51,568 nucleotides of DNA from Embleya sp040605455 (lineage in GTDB: Bacteria; Actinomycetota; Actinomycetes; Streptomycetales; Streptomycetaceae): NCBI RefSeq assembly GCF_040605455.1, contig NZ_JBEXCV010000055.1, positions 1 to 51,568 on the forward strand. The letters run 5' to 3'. A model generated the notes under the pieces. It searched no databases, was not told the origin of the DNA, and saw only the letters and a list, made by a program, of their open reading frames with translations. This document shows, in pieces, positions 7,335 to 14,331 of this stretch; within the stretch, counting starts at the first letter, position 1, and each line of letters begins with the position of its first letter. Made by a program: the position numbers and the translations under genes.

Positions 7335-9184
7335 GTATCGCCACCGTCGTGCGCAAGGCGCCCGAACCCGACCCGAAACCCGGTTCGCGGATCGGCGCCG
7401 ACCCCGACTCCGCAAAACCCGCCGAGTCCGGCCTGAGCGTGCTGCGCCGCGGCCTGCGGATGACACCGGAGTTCACCGAGGGCCTGATCGTCACGCTGCT
7501 GCTCGCCGTGGTCGGCACGGCCGGGCGCATCGTGGTGCCGCTGGCCGTGCAGCAGACCATCGACCGGGGGCTGCGCGCCGACGCCGGTCCCGACCTGACC
7601 GTGGTGCGCACGATGGCCGCGGTCGCGGCGCTCGCGGTGGTGGTCACGGCGGTGTCCGCGTACGCGATGAACGTGCGCCTGTACCGCACCAGCGAGCGCG
7701 GCCTGTCCACCCTGCGGGTGGCCGCGTTCCGGCACATCCACGACCTGTCCACGCTGCACCAGCAGTCCGAGAAGCGCGGCTCGCTGGTCTCACGGGTGAC
7801 CGGCGACGTGGACACGATCAGCCGGTTCATCCAGTTCGGCGGCCTGCTGCTGATCGTCAGCGTCGGGCAGATCGCGCTGGTGACGGTGCTGATGTTCGTC
7901 TACTCGTGGCAGCTCACGCTGTTGGTGTGGGTGTGCTTCGCGCCGCTGTACTTCTTCATGCGCGCGGTGCAAAAGCGCATCGCCGCGGCCTACTCGCACG
8001 TACGGGTGGCCATGGGTCGCATGCTCGGTGCCATCGCGGAGCCGGTCGTGGGCGCCGCGATCGTGCGCGCGCACGGCATCGAGGAGCGCACCGCGCATCG
8101 CATCGACGAGTCGGTGAACGCGCACCGGGACGCGCAGAGCCGTGCCCAGTTGTTCGTCGCGCTGACCTTCCCGATGGGCGAGTTCGTGGTCGGCCTGGCC
8201 AACGGGCTCGTGGTCGTGGTGGGTGTTCGGCTGGGCATCGACGGGCAGCTCAGCGTCGGCGAGCTGGTCGCCTTCCTGTTCCTGGTCACGCTGTTCGTGG
8301 GCCCGGTTCAGATGGGCGTGGAGATCCTCAATGAGGCACAGAACGCGCTCGCGGGCTGGCGCCGGGTGCTCGAGGTGCTGGACGCGGAACCGGACATCGC
8401 CGACCCGGGCGAGGCGGGCGAGGTACTCGCGCGCGGCCCGGTCGAGGTCGCCTTCGACCACGTCTCGTACGGCTATCCGGGCGGGCCGCGGATCCTGCAC
8501 GACGTGGACGTGACGCTCGCGCCCAGGACCCGGGTCGCGGTGGTGGGCGAGACCGGTTCGGGCAAGACCACGTTCGCCAAGCTGCTGACCCGGCTGGTCG
8601 ACCCGGACGAGGGCCGGGTGCTCCTGGACGGCGTCGAACTGCCCCGGGTGCGCTTCTCGTCGCTGCGGGCCCGAGTGGTGATGGTGCCGCAGGAGGGCTT
8701 CCTGTTCGACGCCACGCTGCGCGAGAACGTGCGGTACGGCCGGCCGGACGCGGACGACGCGGCCATCCGCACCGCGTTCACCGACCTCGGGCTGGCCGAC
8801 TGGCTGGCCGGGCTGGCCGGGGGTCTGGACACCGCGGTGGGCCAGCGCGGCGAGTCTTTGTCGGCGGGCGAGCGGCAGTTGGTCGCGCTGGTGCGGGCCT
8901 ACATCGCCGACCCGGACCTGCTGGTCCTGGACGAGGCGACGTCGGCGGTGGACCCGGCCACCGAGGTGCGGATAGGGCGGGCCCTGGACGGGCTGACCCG
9001 GGGCCGCACCGCGGTGTTCATCGCGCACCGGATGTCCACGGCCGAATCGGCCGACGAGGTACTCGTGTTCGACGCCGGAAAGCTCGTCGAACGCGGCCCG
9101 CACTCTCGCCTGGTCGGGGCCGGCGGGATCTACTCGCGGCTGCACGCCTCGTGGATGGCCCAGCAGAAGCCGGCACCGCGCTGA
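7331..9184 (+). CDS. Heterodimeric ABC exporter, catalytic-site subunit
   Basis: 617 residues, same membrane-plus-ATPase layout as its partner. Its own catalytic residues are canonical: Walker A GETGSGKTTF (about 405), Q-loop VPQEGFLFD, Walker B LLVLDEATSAVDP with the catalytic Glu (about 536), and H-loop IAHRMST (about 564). Its signature is altered instead: LSAGERQ in place of LSGGQ. Paired with the upstream subunit this gives one consensus site (this Walker A/B with the partner LSGGQ) and one degenerate site, as in TM287/288-type exporters. The start is ATG in an ATGA overlap, so translation is coupled to the first subunit. The gene is followed by a strong hairpin at 9203-9253. Confidence 0.92.
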   Translation: MSIATVVRKAPEPDPKPGSRIGADPDSAKPAESGLSVLRRGLRMTPEFTEGLIVTLLLAVVGTAGRIVVPLAVQQTIDRGLRADAGPDLTVVRTMAAVAALAVVVTAVSAYAMNVRLYRTSERGLSTLRVAAFRHIHDLSTLHQQSEKRGSLVSRVTGDVDTISRFIQFGGLLLIVSVGQIALVTVLMFVYSWQLTLLVWVCFAPLYFFMRAVQKRIAAAYSHVRVAMGRMLGAIAEPVVGAAIVRAHGIEERTAHRIDESVNAHRDAQSRAQLFVALTFPMGEFVVGLANGLVVVVGVRLGIDGQLSVGELVAFLFLVTLFVGPVQMGVEILNEAQNALAGWRRVLEVLDAEPDIADPGEAGEVLARGPVEVAFDHVSYGYPGGPRILHDVDVTLAPRTRVAVVGETGSGKTTFAKLLTRLVDPDEGRVLLDGVELPRVRFSSLRARVVMVPQEGFLFDATLRENVRYGRPDADDAAIRTAFTDLGLADWLAGLAGGLDTAVGQRGESLSAGERQLVALVRAYIADPDLLVLDEATSAVDPATEVRIGRALDGLTRGRTAVFIAHRMSTAESADEVLVFDAGKLVERGPHSRLVGAGGIYSRLHASWMAQQKPAPR

Positions 9185-9202
9185 ACCGGCCCGCGGCCGG
9201 TC

Positions 9203-9253
9203 GTCCCCACCCGCCGGGCGGACCGAGGCTCGGTCCGCCCGCCGAGTGGGGAC
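9203..9253. terminator. Strong hairpin terminator between convergent genes
   Basis: GTCCCCAC (9203-9210) pairs with GTGGGGAC (9246-9253), and inside it CGGGCGGACCGAG (9215-9227) pairs perfectly with CTCGGTCCGCCCG (9229-9241). It lies 18 bp after the ABC exporter stop and 31 bp before the stop of the minus-strand gene at 9285, so it can serve both strands. There is no T-tract, as is common for Streptomyces terminators. Confidence 0.85.
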
Positions 9254-9284
9254 ATCTCCCGCACCGACCGCTGTTCCAGGGCGG

Positions 9285-10139
9285 CTATTTCAGCGGTGCC
9301 GTCAGCTTCTTGGTCTCGTCCGTGTAGGACACCAGGCACTGGACCTCGCGGTCCCCGCTGCTCCAGCCGGATTCCTTCGGATAGATGTACAACCAGGTCA
9401 GCTGATCGGCCTGCGGTTGCCGGGCGATCACCGGCTCGGCGATCGGCTTGCACACCGCGGACGCCTTCGTGTCCATCTCCGAGTCGCCGGGCCAGGTGCC
9501 GTCCGGCAGCGCGACGTTCTTGATGTGCTGGCCGTCGTGCGAACTCGTGCACGCGACCTTGTCGACGTCCGTGCTGCCCGTGGCGAACGAGACGCAGTCG
9601 CCCGGGCTGAGCGGGACCTTCTTGACCGCGACGCTGCCGTTGGAGTTGGTCGCCACCGGCGTGGTGGCGGGCGGCTCCGTGCTCGGCGGCTCGGCGGAGG
9701 GCGGCTCCGGCGCGTCGGTGGTCGGTCCGGTGGTGGTCGGCGGTGCGCTGGTGCGCCCGGCCGTGGTGTCCGTCGGACCTGCCTTGTCGCCCTTCTTGTC
9801 GTCCCCGCCCAGGTTCAGCACCAAGGCGATCACGCCGCCGGCGATGACCAGGGCGACGACCACCACGATCACGACCACACGCCCGCCGCCCCGGCCGCCG
9901 GACGGGCCGCCGGGGCCACCCGGACCGTAGGGAGGGCCGCCGCCGTAGGGGGGACCGCCGCCGTACGGCGGGCCGCCGCCTCCGTACGGCGGGCCGCCGA
10001 TCGTCGGGCCGTCGTAGGGCGGGTTCGCGGGAGGTGGACCCGCGGGAGGTGGGCCCGCGGGGCCACCGGGGTAGCCGCCCGCACCTCCGCCGTAGCCGCC
10101 GCTTTGATTGCCGCCGGGATATCCGCCGGGAGTGCTCAT
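9285..10139 (-). CDS. Single-pass 'septum formation' domain protein, paralogue A
   Basis: 284 residues. A Pro/Gly/Tyr-rich cytoplasmic tail with GGPPYGGG repeats (about 1-95) leads into one strongly hydrophobic helix (RVVVIVVVVALVIAGGVIAL). A Thr/Pro/Ser linker follows (about 130-175), then a C-terminal extracellular domain of about 105 residues resembling Pfam 'Septum formation' (PF13845). That domain has four cysteines (GDCVSF, VACTSSH, AVCKP, VQCLVS) that could form two disulfides. It lies 36 bp downstream of a paralogue with the same architecture. The family name is historical; function is unproven. ATG start at 10139. Confidence 0.75.
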   Translation of the reverse strand: MSTPGGYPGGNQSGGYGGGAGGYPGGPAGPPPAGPPPANPPYDGPTIGGPPYGGGGPPYGGGPPYGGGPPYGPGGPGGPSGGRGGGRVVVIVVVVALVIAGGVIALVLNLGGDDKKGDKAGPTDTTAGRTSAPPTTTGPTTDAPEPPSAEPPSTEPPATTPVATNSNGSVAVKKVPLSPGDCVSFATGSTDVDKVACTSSHDGQHIKNVALPDGTWPGDSEMDTKASAVCKPIAEPVIARQPQADQLTWLYIYPKESGWSSGDREVQCLVSYTDETKKLTAPLK

Positions 10140-10175
10140 CAGGTCGATCCCTCCCCCAAGGGCCGAGCGCCCGGG

Positions 10176-11045
10176 TCAGCGCAGTGGCTTGGTGAGTGTC
10201 TGCCCCGACTTGTACTTCACGATGCAGGTCACCTTGCGGCGACCGATGTCCCACCCCGGCTGCTTGGGGTAGGTGTAGGTGAAGGTGAACTGCGATGAAT
10301 CGGACCGGCCGCCGACCGCCGTGTTCATCGCCGGGGTGCACTTCGACTCGGTCTGATCCGTGATCGAGGCTTCACCCGGGTAGGTGCTGCCGCTCAGTTC
10401 GAAGGTCATGATGACCTCGCCGTTGTGCGTGCTGGTGCAGGACTTCTTGTCGATGGTGCCCGAGGTGGTGTCCAGGGTGACGCAGTCCCCCTTGGACAGG
10501 TCCACGTACTGGACCTCGGAAGGCAGGTCCGGATCCGCCGTGCCGGACGCGGTGGTCCGGGGCGTGGTCGGGCGGGAGGTCGTCGGCCGCGTGGTGGGCG
10601 GCGCGCTCGCGCTGCTCGACGGCGAGGAACTCGTCGAGCCGGTCGCGCTGTTCGTGGGCGAGGCCTTGTCCTTCTTGTCGTCGCCGCCCAGCACCACCAC
10701 CAGCGTGGCGATGATGCCACCGACCACGACGATCGCGGCGATCACCACGGCGATCAGCGGGCCCTTGCCCGAGCCGCCCTGGTTGGGCCCTGGCGGCATG
10801 CCGCCGCCGTAGCCTCCGCCGCCGTAGTTGCCGGGGTACTGCGGCCCGCCGCCGGCCCCCGGGTATTGCGGGGAGCCAGCGTACGGGTTCTGCGGCGGCG
10901 GGTACTGCTGGCCGCCCTGCGGGTATTGCTGACCGCCCTGCGGGTACTGCTGCCCCGGGTACGGCTGATTGCTCGGATAACCCTGGCCTGGCTGCTGCCC
11001 GTAGCCGGGGTAGCCACCCTGTCCGGGTGATGGCGGCGTCGTCAT
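10176..11045 (-). CDS. Single-pass 'septum formation' domain protein, paralogue B
   Basis: 289 residues with the same plan as its neighbour: a Gln/Pro/Tyr/Gly-rich tail with QQYPQGG repeats (about 1-95), one membrane helix (LIAVVIAAIVVVGGIIATLVV), a Ser/Thr/Pro linker, and a C-terminal domain with the same four-cysteine spacing (GDCVTL, KSCTSTH, KCTPAM, VTCIVKY). Both proteins end in a basic/hydrophobic pattern (LTAPLK, LTKPLR), so they arose by tandem duplication. ATG at 11045 is chosen over an upstream start 16 codons earlier, which would add a segment unlike the paralogue. Extracellular, probably envelope-associated; no enzymatic motif visible. The MFS gene lies 63 bp upstream on the same strand. 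Confidence 0.75.
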   Translation of the reverse strand: MTTPPSPGQGGYPGYGQQPGQGYPSNQPYPGQQYPQGGQQYPQGGQQYPPPQNPYAGSPQYPGAGGGPQYPGNYGGGGYGGGMPPGPNQGGSGKGPLIAVVIAAIVVVGGIIATLVVVLGGDDKKDKASPTNSATGSTSSSPSSSASAPPTTRPTTSRPTTPRTTASGTADPDLPSEVQYVDLSKGDCVTLDTTSGTIDKKSCTSTHNGEVIMTFELSGSTYPGEASITDQTESKCTPAMNTAVGGRSDSSQFTFTYTYPKQPGWDIGRRKVTCIVKYKSGQTLTKPLR

Positions 11046-11108
11046 GTGCCTAGCCTGCCTGATCGGGTGAAGCCACCGCTCTACCGGGCCCAACTACTTG
11101 ACTCCGAG

Positions 11109-12395
11109 TCAGATGATCGTTGTGGGACCGGAATCCTTCCGTGACCCGATTTCACGTCCGGCGGCTCGCGACTGCCGACGAAACGGTCCGCTCGACACGG
11201 CCACGAGCACCCCCAGGAGTATCGCGCCGCCGCCGGCGGTGAACACCGCCGAGGGGCCGTGGGCCGAGGCGACGAGGCCGCCGACCGGATACAGCAGCGG
11301 GATCAGGCCGACCCCGACCAGCATCTGGATCCCGGTCACCCGACCCAGCGCACTCGGCGCACAGGTGGTCTGCACGAGGGCGTTGCCGGAGGCGCCAACC
11401 ACGCCGGTGCCCACGCCCAGCACCGCCGCACAGGCCACCGCGATCCCGATCCCGGATGCGTAGCCCAGGCCGACCATGCTCGTGGCCATCACGAGCATCC
11501 CCACCGGCAGCAGGAGCCCCGGACGCGGCACCCGGCCCGCAACCGTCAGTCCCAGGGCGCCGATCGCCGCGCCGGCCCCCCACGCACCCATTACCAGACC
11601 CATCCCGCCCGGCCCCCAGCCCGCGTCGTCGGCGAGCAGCACGATGCCGATGTTCATCGGGATGGCGAAGCCCGCCTCCATCAGCGCGGTGACCACCAGA
11701 AGCGACCGCAGCACCCGATGCCGAGCCACGTGACGCAGGCCCGCCCACAGGCCCAACTCCGGCTCCTCGGTGCCCACTTGCGCCGCCGGGACGGGCCCCG
11801 GGCGAAGTCGCCACAGCAATGCGAGGGAGAGTGCGAACAGGGCCGCGTTGAGCATGAAGGCCGACTCGGTGTCGCCCCACGCCAACACCGCGCCGCCGAT
11901 CGGCGCGGACACCACGGTGGCCATCCGCTGGGACAACGCGCGCATCCCCTGCACCCGGACCAGTTGGGTACGCGCGGTCAGCCGCACCGGTAACGCACCG
12001 ACGGCGGGCATGAACAACGCGTCCACCGCGCCGAACACCAGCGCGATCGCCACCAGCAGCCAGATCGCCGGACTGCTCGACCACACCGCGAGCGCGGCGA
12101 TCAGCATTACCACGCAGCGCACCAGGTCGCTGCCGATCAACACCCGGCGCGGCCCGTACCGGTCCGCGATCGCGCCGCCGGGCAACATCAGCAGCGCCCG
12201 GGGCAACGACCCGGCGGCCAGTACCAGACCGGTCCGGGTGGCGTCGCCGCCGCGCACCGCTGTCCAGGACAGCGCCAGGAACCAGATCTGATCGCCGATC
12301 AGGGACGCGGTGAAGGCGCCGAGCCAGGCCAGGACGCGCGGGTCGCGATGGGCGAGCCGCGGGGTCGCGGCGGTGGCGGTCCTCGTGACGGCCAT
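11109..12395 (-). CDS. MFS transporter (drug-exporter type)
   Basis: 428 residues with about 12 hydrophobic helices. The loop between helices 2 and 3 carries a recognisable MFS motif A (GGAIADRYGPRRVLIGSDLVR region). The overall pattern resembles EntS/multidrug proton-antiporter members. Substrate is not deducible. ATG start at 12395. It lies 64 bp downstream of the HTH regulator and is probably in the same transcript, a common pairing in which the regulator controls the exporter. The end of the gene overlaps a small palindrome (TGACTCCGAGTCA, 11099-11111). Confidence 0.9.
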   Translation of the reverse strand: MAVTRTATAATPRLAHRDPRVLAWLGAFTASLIGDQIWFLALSWTAVRGGDATRTGLVLAAGSLPRALLMLPGGAIADRYGPRRVLIGSDLVRCVVMLIAALAVWSSSPAIWLLVAIALVFGAVDALFMPAVGALPVRLTARTQLVRVQGMRALSQRMATVVSAPIGGAVLAWGDTESAFMLNAALFALSLALLWRLRPGPVPAAQVGTEEPELGLWAGLRHVARHRVLRSLLVVTALMEAGFAIPMNIGIVLLADDAGWGPGGMGLVMGAWGAGAAIGALGLTVAGRVPRPGLLLPVGMLVMATSMVGLGYASGIGIAVACAAVLGVGTGVVGASGNALVQTTCAPSALGRVTGIQMLVGVGLIPLLYPVGGLVASAHGPSAVFTAGGGAILLGVLVAVSSGPFRRQSRAAGREIGSRKDSGPTTII

Positions 12396-12459
12396 GGTCG
12401 TCCCCGTTCCGGTAGGCGGTCGTGGTGTGCGGAGGTGCCGGGCGGCGGGGCCGGGTCCG

Positions 12460-13026
12460 TCACAGGCGGTACGGGAAGCCGCGGCAGTAGATCTCCACGT
12501 GCTCGGCGCCGGGGGTCTCCCGGCCCCGGTAGCCGTCCACGAGTTCCTCGAAGGCGCCCGCCAGTTCGCGCAACTCGGCGGCGGTCAGGCGGAGCGTGGG
12601 CGCGCCGCTGAAGGCCGCGTCCGCCCACTCCGCGCCCCACGACTGCATCTCGTCCAGGAAGCGCCGGTAGCGGTCCTCGGACTGCGATCCCAGCACCCGC
12701 GCGATGCTCGCGGACAGCTCCCGGCCGACCCGGTCCTCGGCGAAGTCGCCGAGCGAGAAGGTGAGGTCCTCGACCACCTTCCACCAGCGCTCGCGCCCGT
12801 CCTGCGCCGGCTCGGGGTCCTCGACCACGAAGCCGTGTCCGGCCAGCGTGCGCACGTGGTAGCTGACCAGCGCCGGGGTCGCGTCGACCCGCTTGGCCAG
12901 CATCGACGCGGTGGCCGGACCGCCGGCGTGCAACATCCGCAGCAGGGTGATCCGCAGCGGGTGGGTGAACACCTTGAGGGTCTGGACGTCCTTGATCATC
13001 CGGCGCGCCGGCGGCTGTTCGCTCAC
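12460..13026 (-). CDS. ArsR-like winged-helix transcriptional regulator
   Basis: 188 residues. The N-terminal half is a winged helix of the HTH_20/ArsR-like type: LKVFTHPLRITLLRMLHAGG, then the recognition region ATASMLAKRVDATPALVSYH and a wing (HGFVVEDPEPAQDGRERWW). The C-terminal half (about 100-188) is an alpha-helical domain likely used for dimerisation or ligand sensing; it lacks the Cys pair of metal-sensing ArsR. The GTG start at 13026 lies 6 bases after a good -10 box (TAGGCT), so the mRNA is probably leaderless. Three 14-bp AT-rich repeats lie over and upstream of the -35 box. It probably controls itself and the downstream MFS gene. Confidence 0.85.
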   Translation of the reverse strand: MSEQPPARRMIKDVQTLKVFTHPLRITLLRMLHAGGPATASMLAKRVDATPALVSYHVRTLAGHGFVVEDPEPAQDGRERWWKVVEDLTFSLGDFAEDRVGRELSASIARVLGSQSEDRYRRFLDEMQSWGAEWADAAFSGAPTLRLTAAELRELAGAFEELVDGYRGRETPGAEHVEIYCRGFPYRL

Positions 13027-13032
13027 GACTTC

Positions 13033-13061
13033 AGCCTAGGTATGAAAATTTCCTTTCGCAA
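13033..13061 (-). promoter_or_regulatory. Promoter of the HTH regulator, probably giving leaderless mRNA
   Basis: On the minus strand, TTGCGA (13061-13056) and TAGGCT (13038-13033) are separated by 17 bp and fit the Streptomyces housekeeping sigma consensus TTGACR/TAGRRT well. The G of the GTG start codon at 13026 is the seventh base after the -10 box, where transcription would begin. There is no room for a ribosome binding site. Confidence 0.65.
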
Positions 13062-13092
13062 TAAGTCTTTCGAAATAAATCCTTCGCAGGAA
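13051..13092. repeat. Three tandem 14-bp AT-rich repeats, likely operator
   Basis: TCCTTTCGCAATAA (13051-13064), GTCTTTCGAAATAA (13065-13078) and ATCCTTCGCAGGAA (13079-13092) sit head to tail. The first two match at 11 of 14 positions and the third is weaker. They cover the -35 box of the regulator promoter and the region just upstream. The segment is far more AT-rich than anything nearby. Binding by the adjacent winged-helix regulator is inferred from position. Confidence 0.65.
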
Positions 13093-13108
13093 CCCGTATC
13101 CGCCCACG

Positions 13109-13137
13109 AAAAAGCCGACCGCACATGCGGTCGGCTT
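13109..13137 (-). terminator. Rho-independent terminator of the his operon
   Basis: AAGCCGACCGC (13112-13122) and GCGGTCGGCTT (13127-13137) form a perfect 11-bp stem with the loop ACAT. On the minus strand the stem is followed by TTTTT from the A-run at 13109-13113. It lies 20 bp beyond the hisF stop codon, so it ends the his transcript and insulates the regulator promoter. Confidence 0.92.
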
Positions 13138-13156
13138 CCTCATGGCGGGCGGGCAC

Positions 13157-13918
13157 TCAGCGGATCGGGTGCCCCGCCGCCCGCAACACGTCCTTGACCT
13201 GCGGGATCCGCAGCATGCCGAAGTGGAACACGCTGGCCGCGAGCACCGCGTCCGCGCCCGCGTCCACCGCGGGTGCGAAGTGCTCCGGCGCACCGGCGCC
13301 ACCGGAGGCAATCACCGGGATGCCCACCTCGGCCCGGACCAGTCGGATCAACTCCAGGTCGTAGCCGTCCTTGGTGCCGTCCGCGTCCATCGAGTTGAGC
13401 AGGATCTCGCCCGCGCCCAGCTCGGCCGCCTTCGCCGCCCACTCGACCGCGTCGATGCCGGTGCCGGTACGCCCGCCGTGCGTGGTCACCTCGAAGCCCG
13501 GCGTGCCGTCCCGGCGCCGCCGCGCGTCCACCGAGAGCACCAGCACCTGCGAACCGAACCGATCCGCGATCTCGGCGATCAGCTCGGGGCGCAGGATGGC
13601 CGCGGTGTTCACGCCCACCTTGTCCGCGCCCGCGCGCAGCAGCTTGTCCACGTCCTCGACCGCGCGCACCCCGCCGCCGACGGTGAGCGGGATGAACACC
13701 TGCTCGGCGGTGCGCCGCACCACGTCGTAGGTGGTCTCCCGGTTGCCCGAGGACGCGGTGATGTCGAGGAAGACCAGTTCGTCCGCGCCCTCGGCGTCGT
13801 ACACCCGGGCCATCTCGACCGGGTCGCCCGCGTCCCGCAGATTCTGGAAGTTGACGCCCTTGACCACCCTGCCGGCGTCCACGTCCAGGCACGGGATCAC
13901 CCGCACGGCCAGCGTCAC
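13157..13918 (-). CDS. hisF: Imidazole glycerol phosphate synthase, cyclase subunit
   Basis: 253 residues, a (beta/alpha)8 barrel. With HisH it converts PRFAR plus ammonia to imidazole glycerol phosphate and AICAR. Visible are the catalytic first-strand aspartate in IPCLDVDAGRVVKG (Asp about 11), the phosphate-binding GGGVR and SGGAGAPEHF loops, and the second catalytic aspartate in LSVDARRR (about 130). The start is GTG at 13918, 4-bp overlapping the RidA-like gene stop (GTGA), with GGAGGA just upstream. Last gene of the his cluster, followed by a U-tract terminator. Confidence 0.97.
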   Translation of the reverse strand: MTLAVRVIPCLDVDAGRVVKGVNFQNLRDAGDPVEMARVYDAEGADELVFLDITASSGNRETTYDVVRRTAEQVFIPLTVGGGVRAVEDVDKLLRAGADKVGVNTAAILRPELIAEIADRFGSQVLVLSVDARRRRDGTPGFEVTTHGGRTGTGIDAVEWAAKAAELGAGEILLNSMDADGTKDGYDLELIRLVRAEVGIPVIASGGAGAPEHFAPAVDAGADAVLAASVFHFGMLRIPQVKDVLRAAGHPIR

Positions 13919-14331
13919 GAGGTCCTCCTCCCCCGGTACGCGTCCACCTCGACCTCGACCAGCATCCGCGAGTCGATCAGCCCGGCCACCACGACCATGG
14001 TCGCGGCGGGCGGGGTCTCGGCGAACAGCTCGGCGTGCGCGCGGCCCACGTCGTCCGCGTCGCGGGCGTGCGTGATGAACATCCGGGTGCGCACCACGTC
14101 CGACGTGCCCAGCCCGAAGTGCTCCAGCGCGTCCAACGCGATCCCAAACGCCGCGAGTGCCTGGTGGTGCGGGTCGCCCTCGTGCGCGAGGTTGCCCTCG
14201 ACGATCGCGGTGCAGCCCGACACGTGTACGTATTCGCCGACCGCGACGGCGCGCGAGTAGCCGAAGTCTTCCTCCCACCGCCCGCCGGACGAATATCGCT
14301 CGATGTTGCCCGAGTTGTCGCTTCCCGTCAC
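13915..14331 (-). CDS. RidA-family protein inside the his operon
   Basis: 138 residues of the RidA/YjgF/Rid family. The conserved features are YSRAVAVGEYVHVSGCTA near the start, a central HHQALAAFGIALDALEHFG helix and the C-terminal VEVEVDAYRG strand. Canonical RidA hydrolyses reactive enamine/imine intermediates with an Arg near the C-terminus (IEA.A); here the corresponding segment is LVEVEVDAYRG, nearer to other Rid subfamilies, so deaminase activity is uncertain. It is translationally coupled on both sides: its GTG overlaps the hisA stop and its TGA overlaps the hisF GTG. The position suggests a role tied to his intermediates. Confidence 0.88.
   Translation of the reverse strand: MTGSDNSGNIERYSSGGRWEEDFGYSRAVAVGEYVHVSGCTAIVEGNLAHEGDPHHQALAAFGIALDALEHFGLGTSDVVRTRMFITHARDADDVGRAHAELFAETPPAATMVVVAGLIDSRMLVEVEVDAYRGRRTS

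Noticed and set aside
13051..13092. AT-rich triple repeat read as an attachment site or insertion-element end
   Set aside because: No integrase, transposase or duplicated gene fragment nearby; it overlaps a good promoter, so an operator is more likely.
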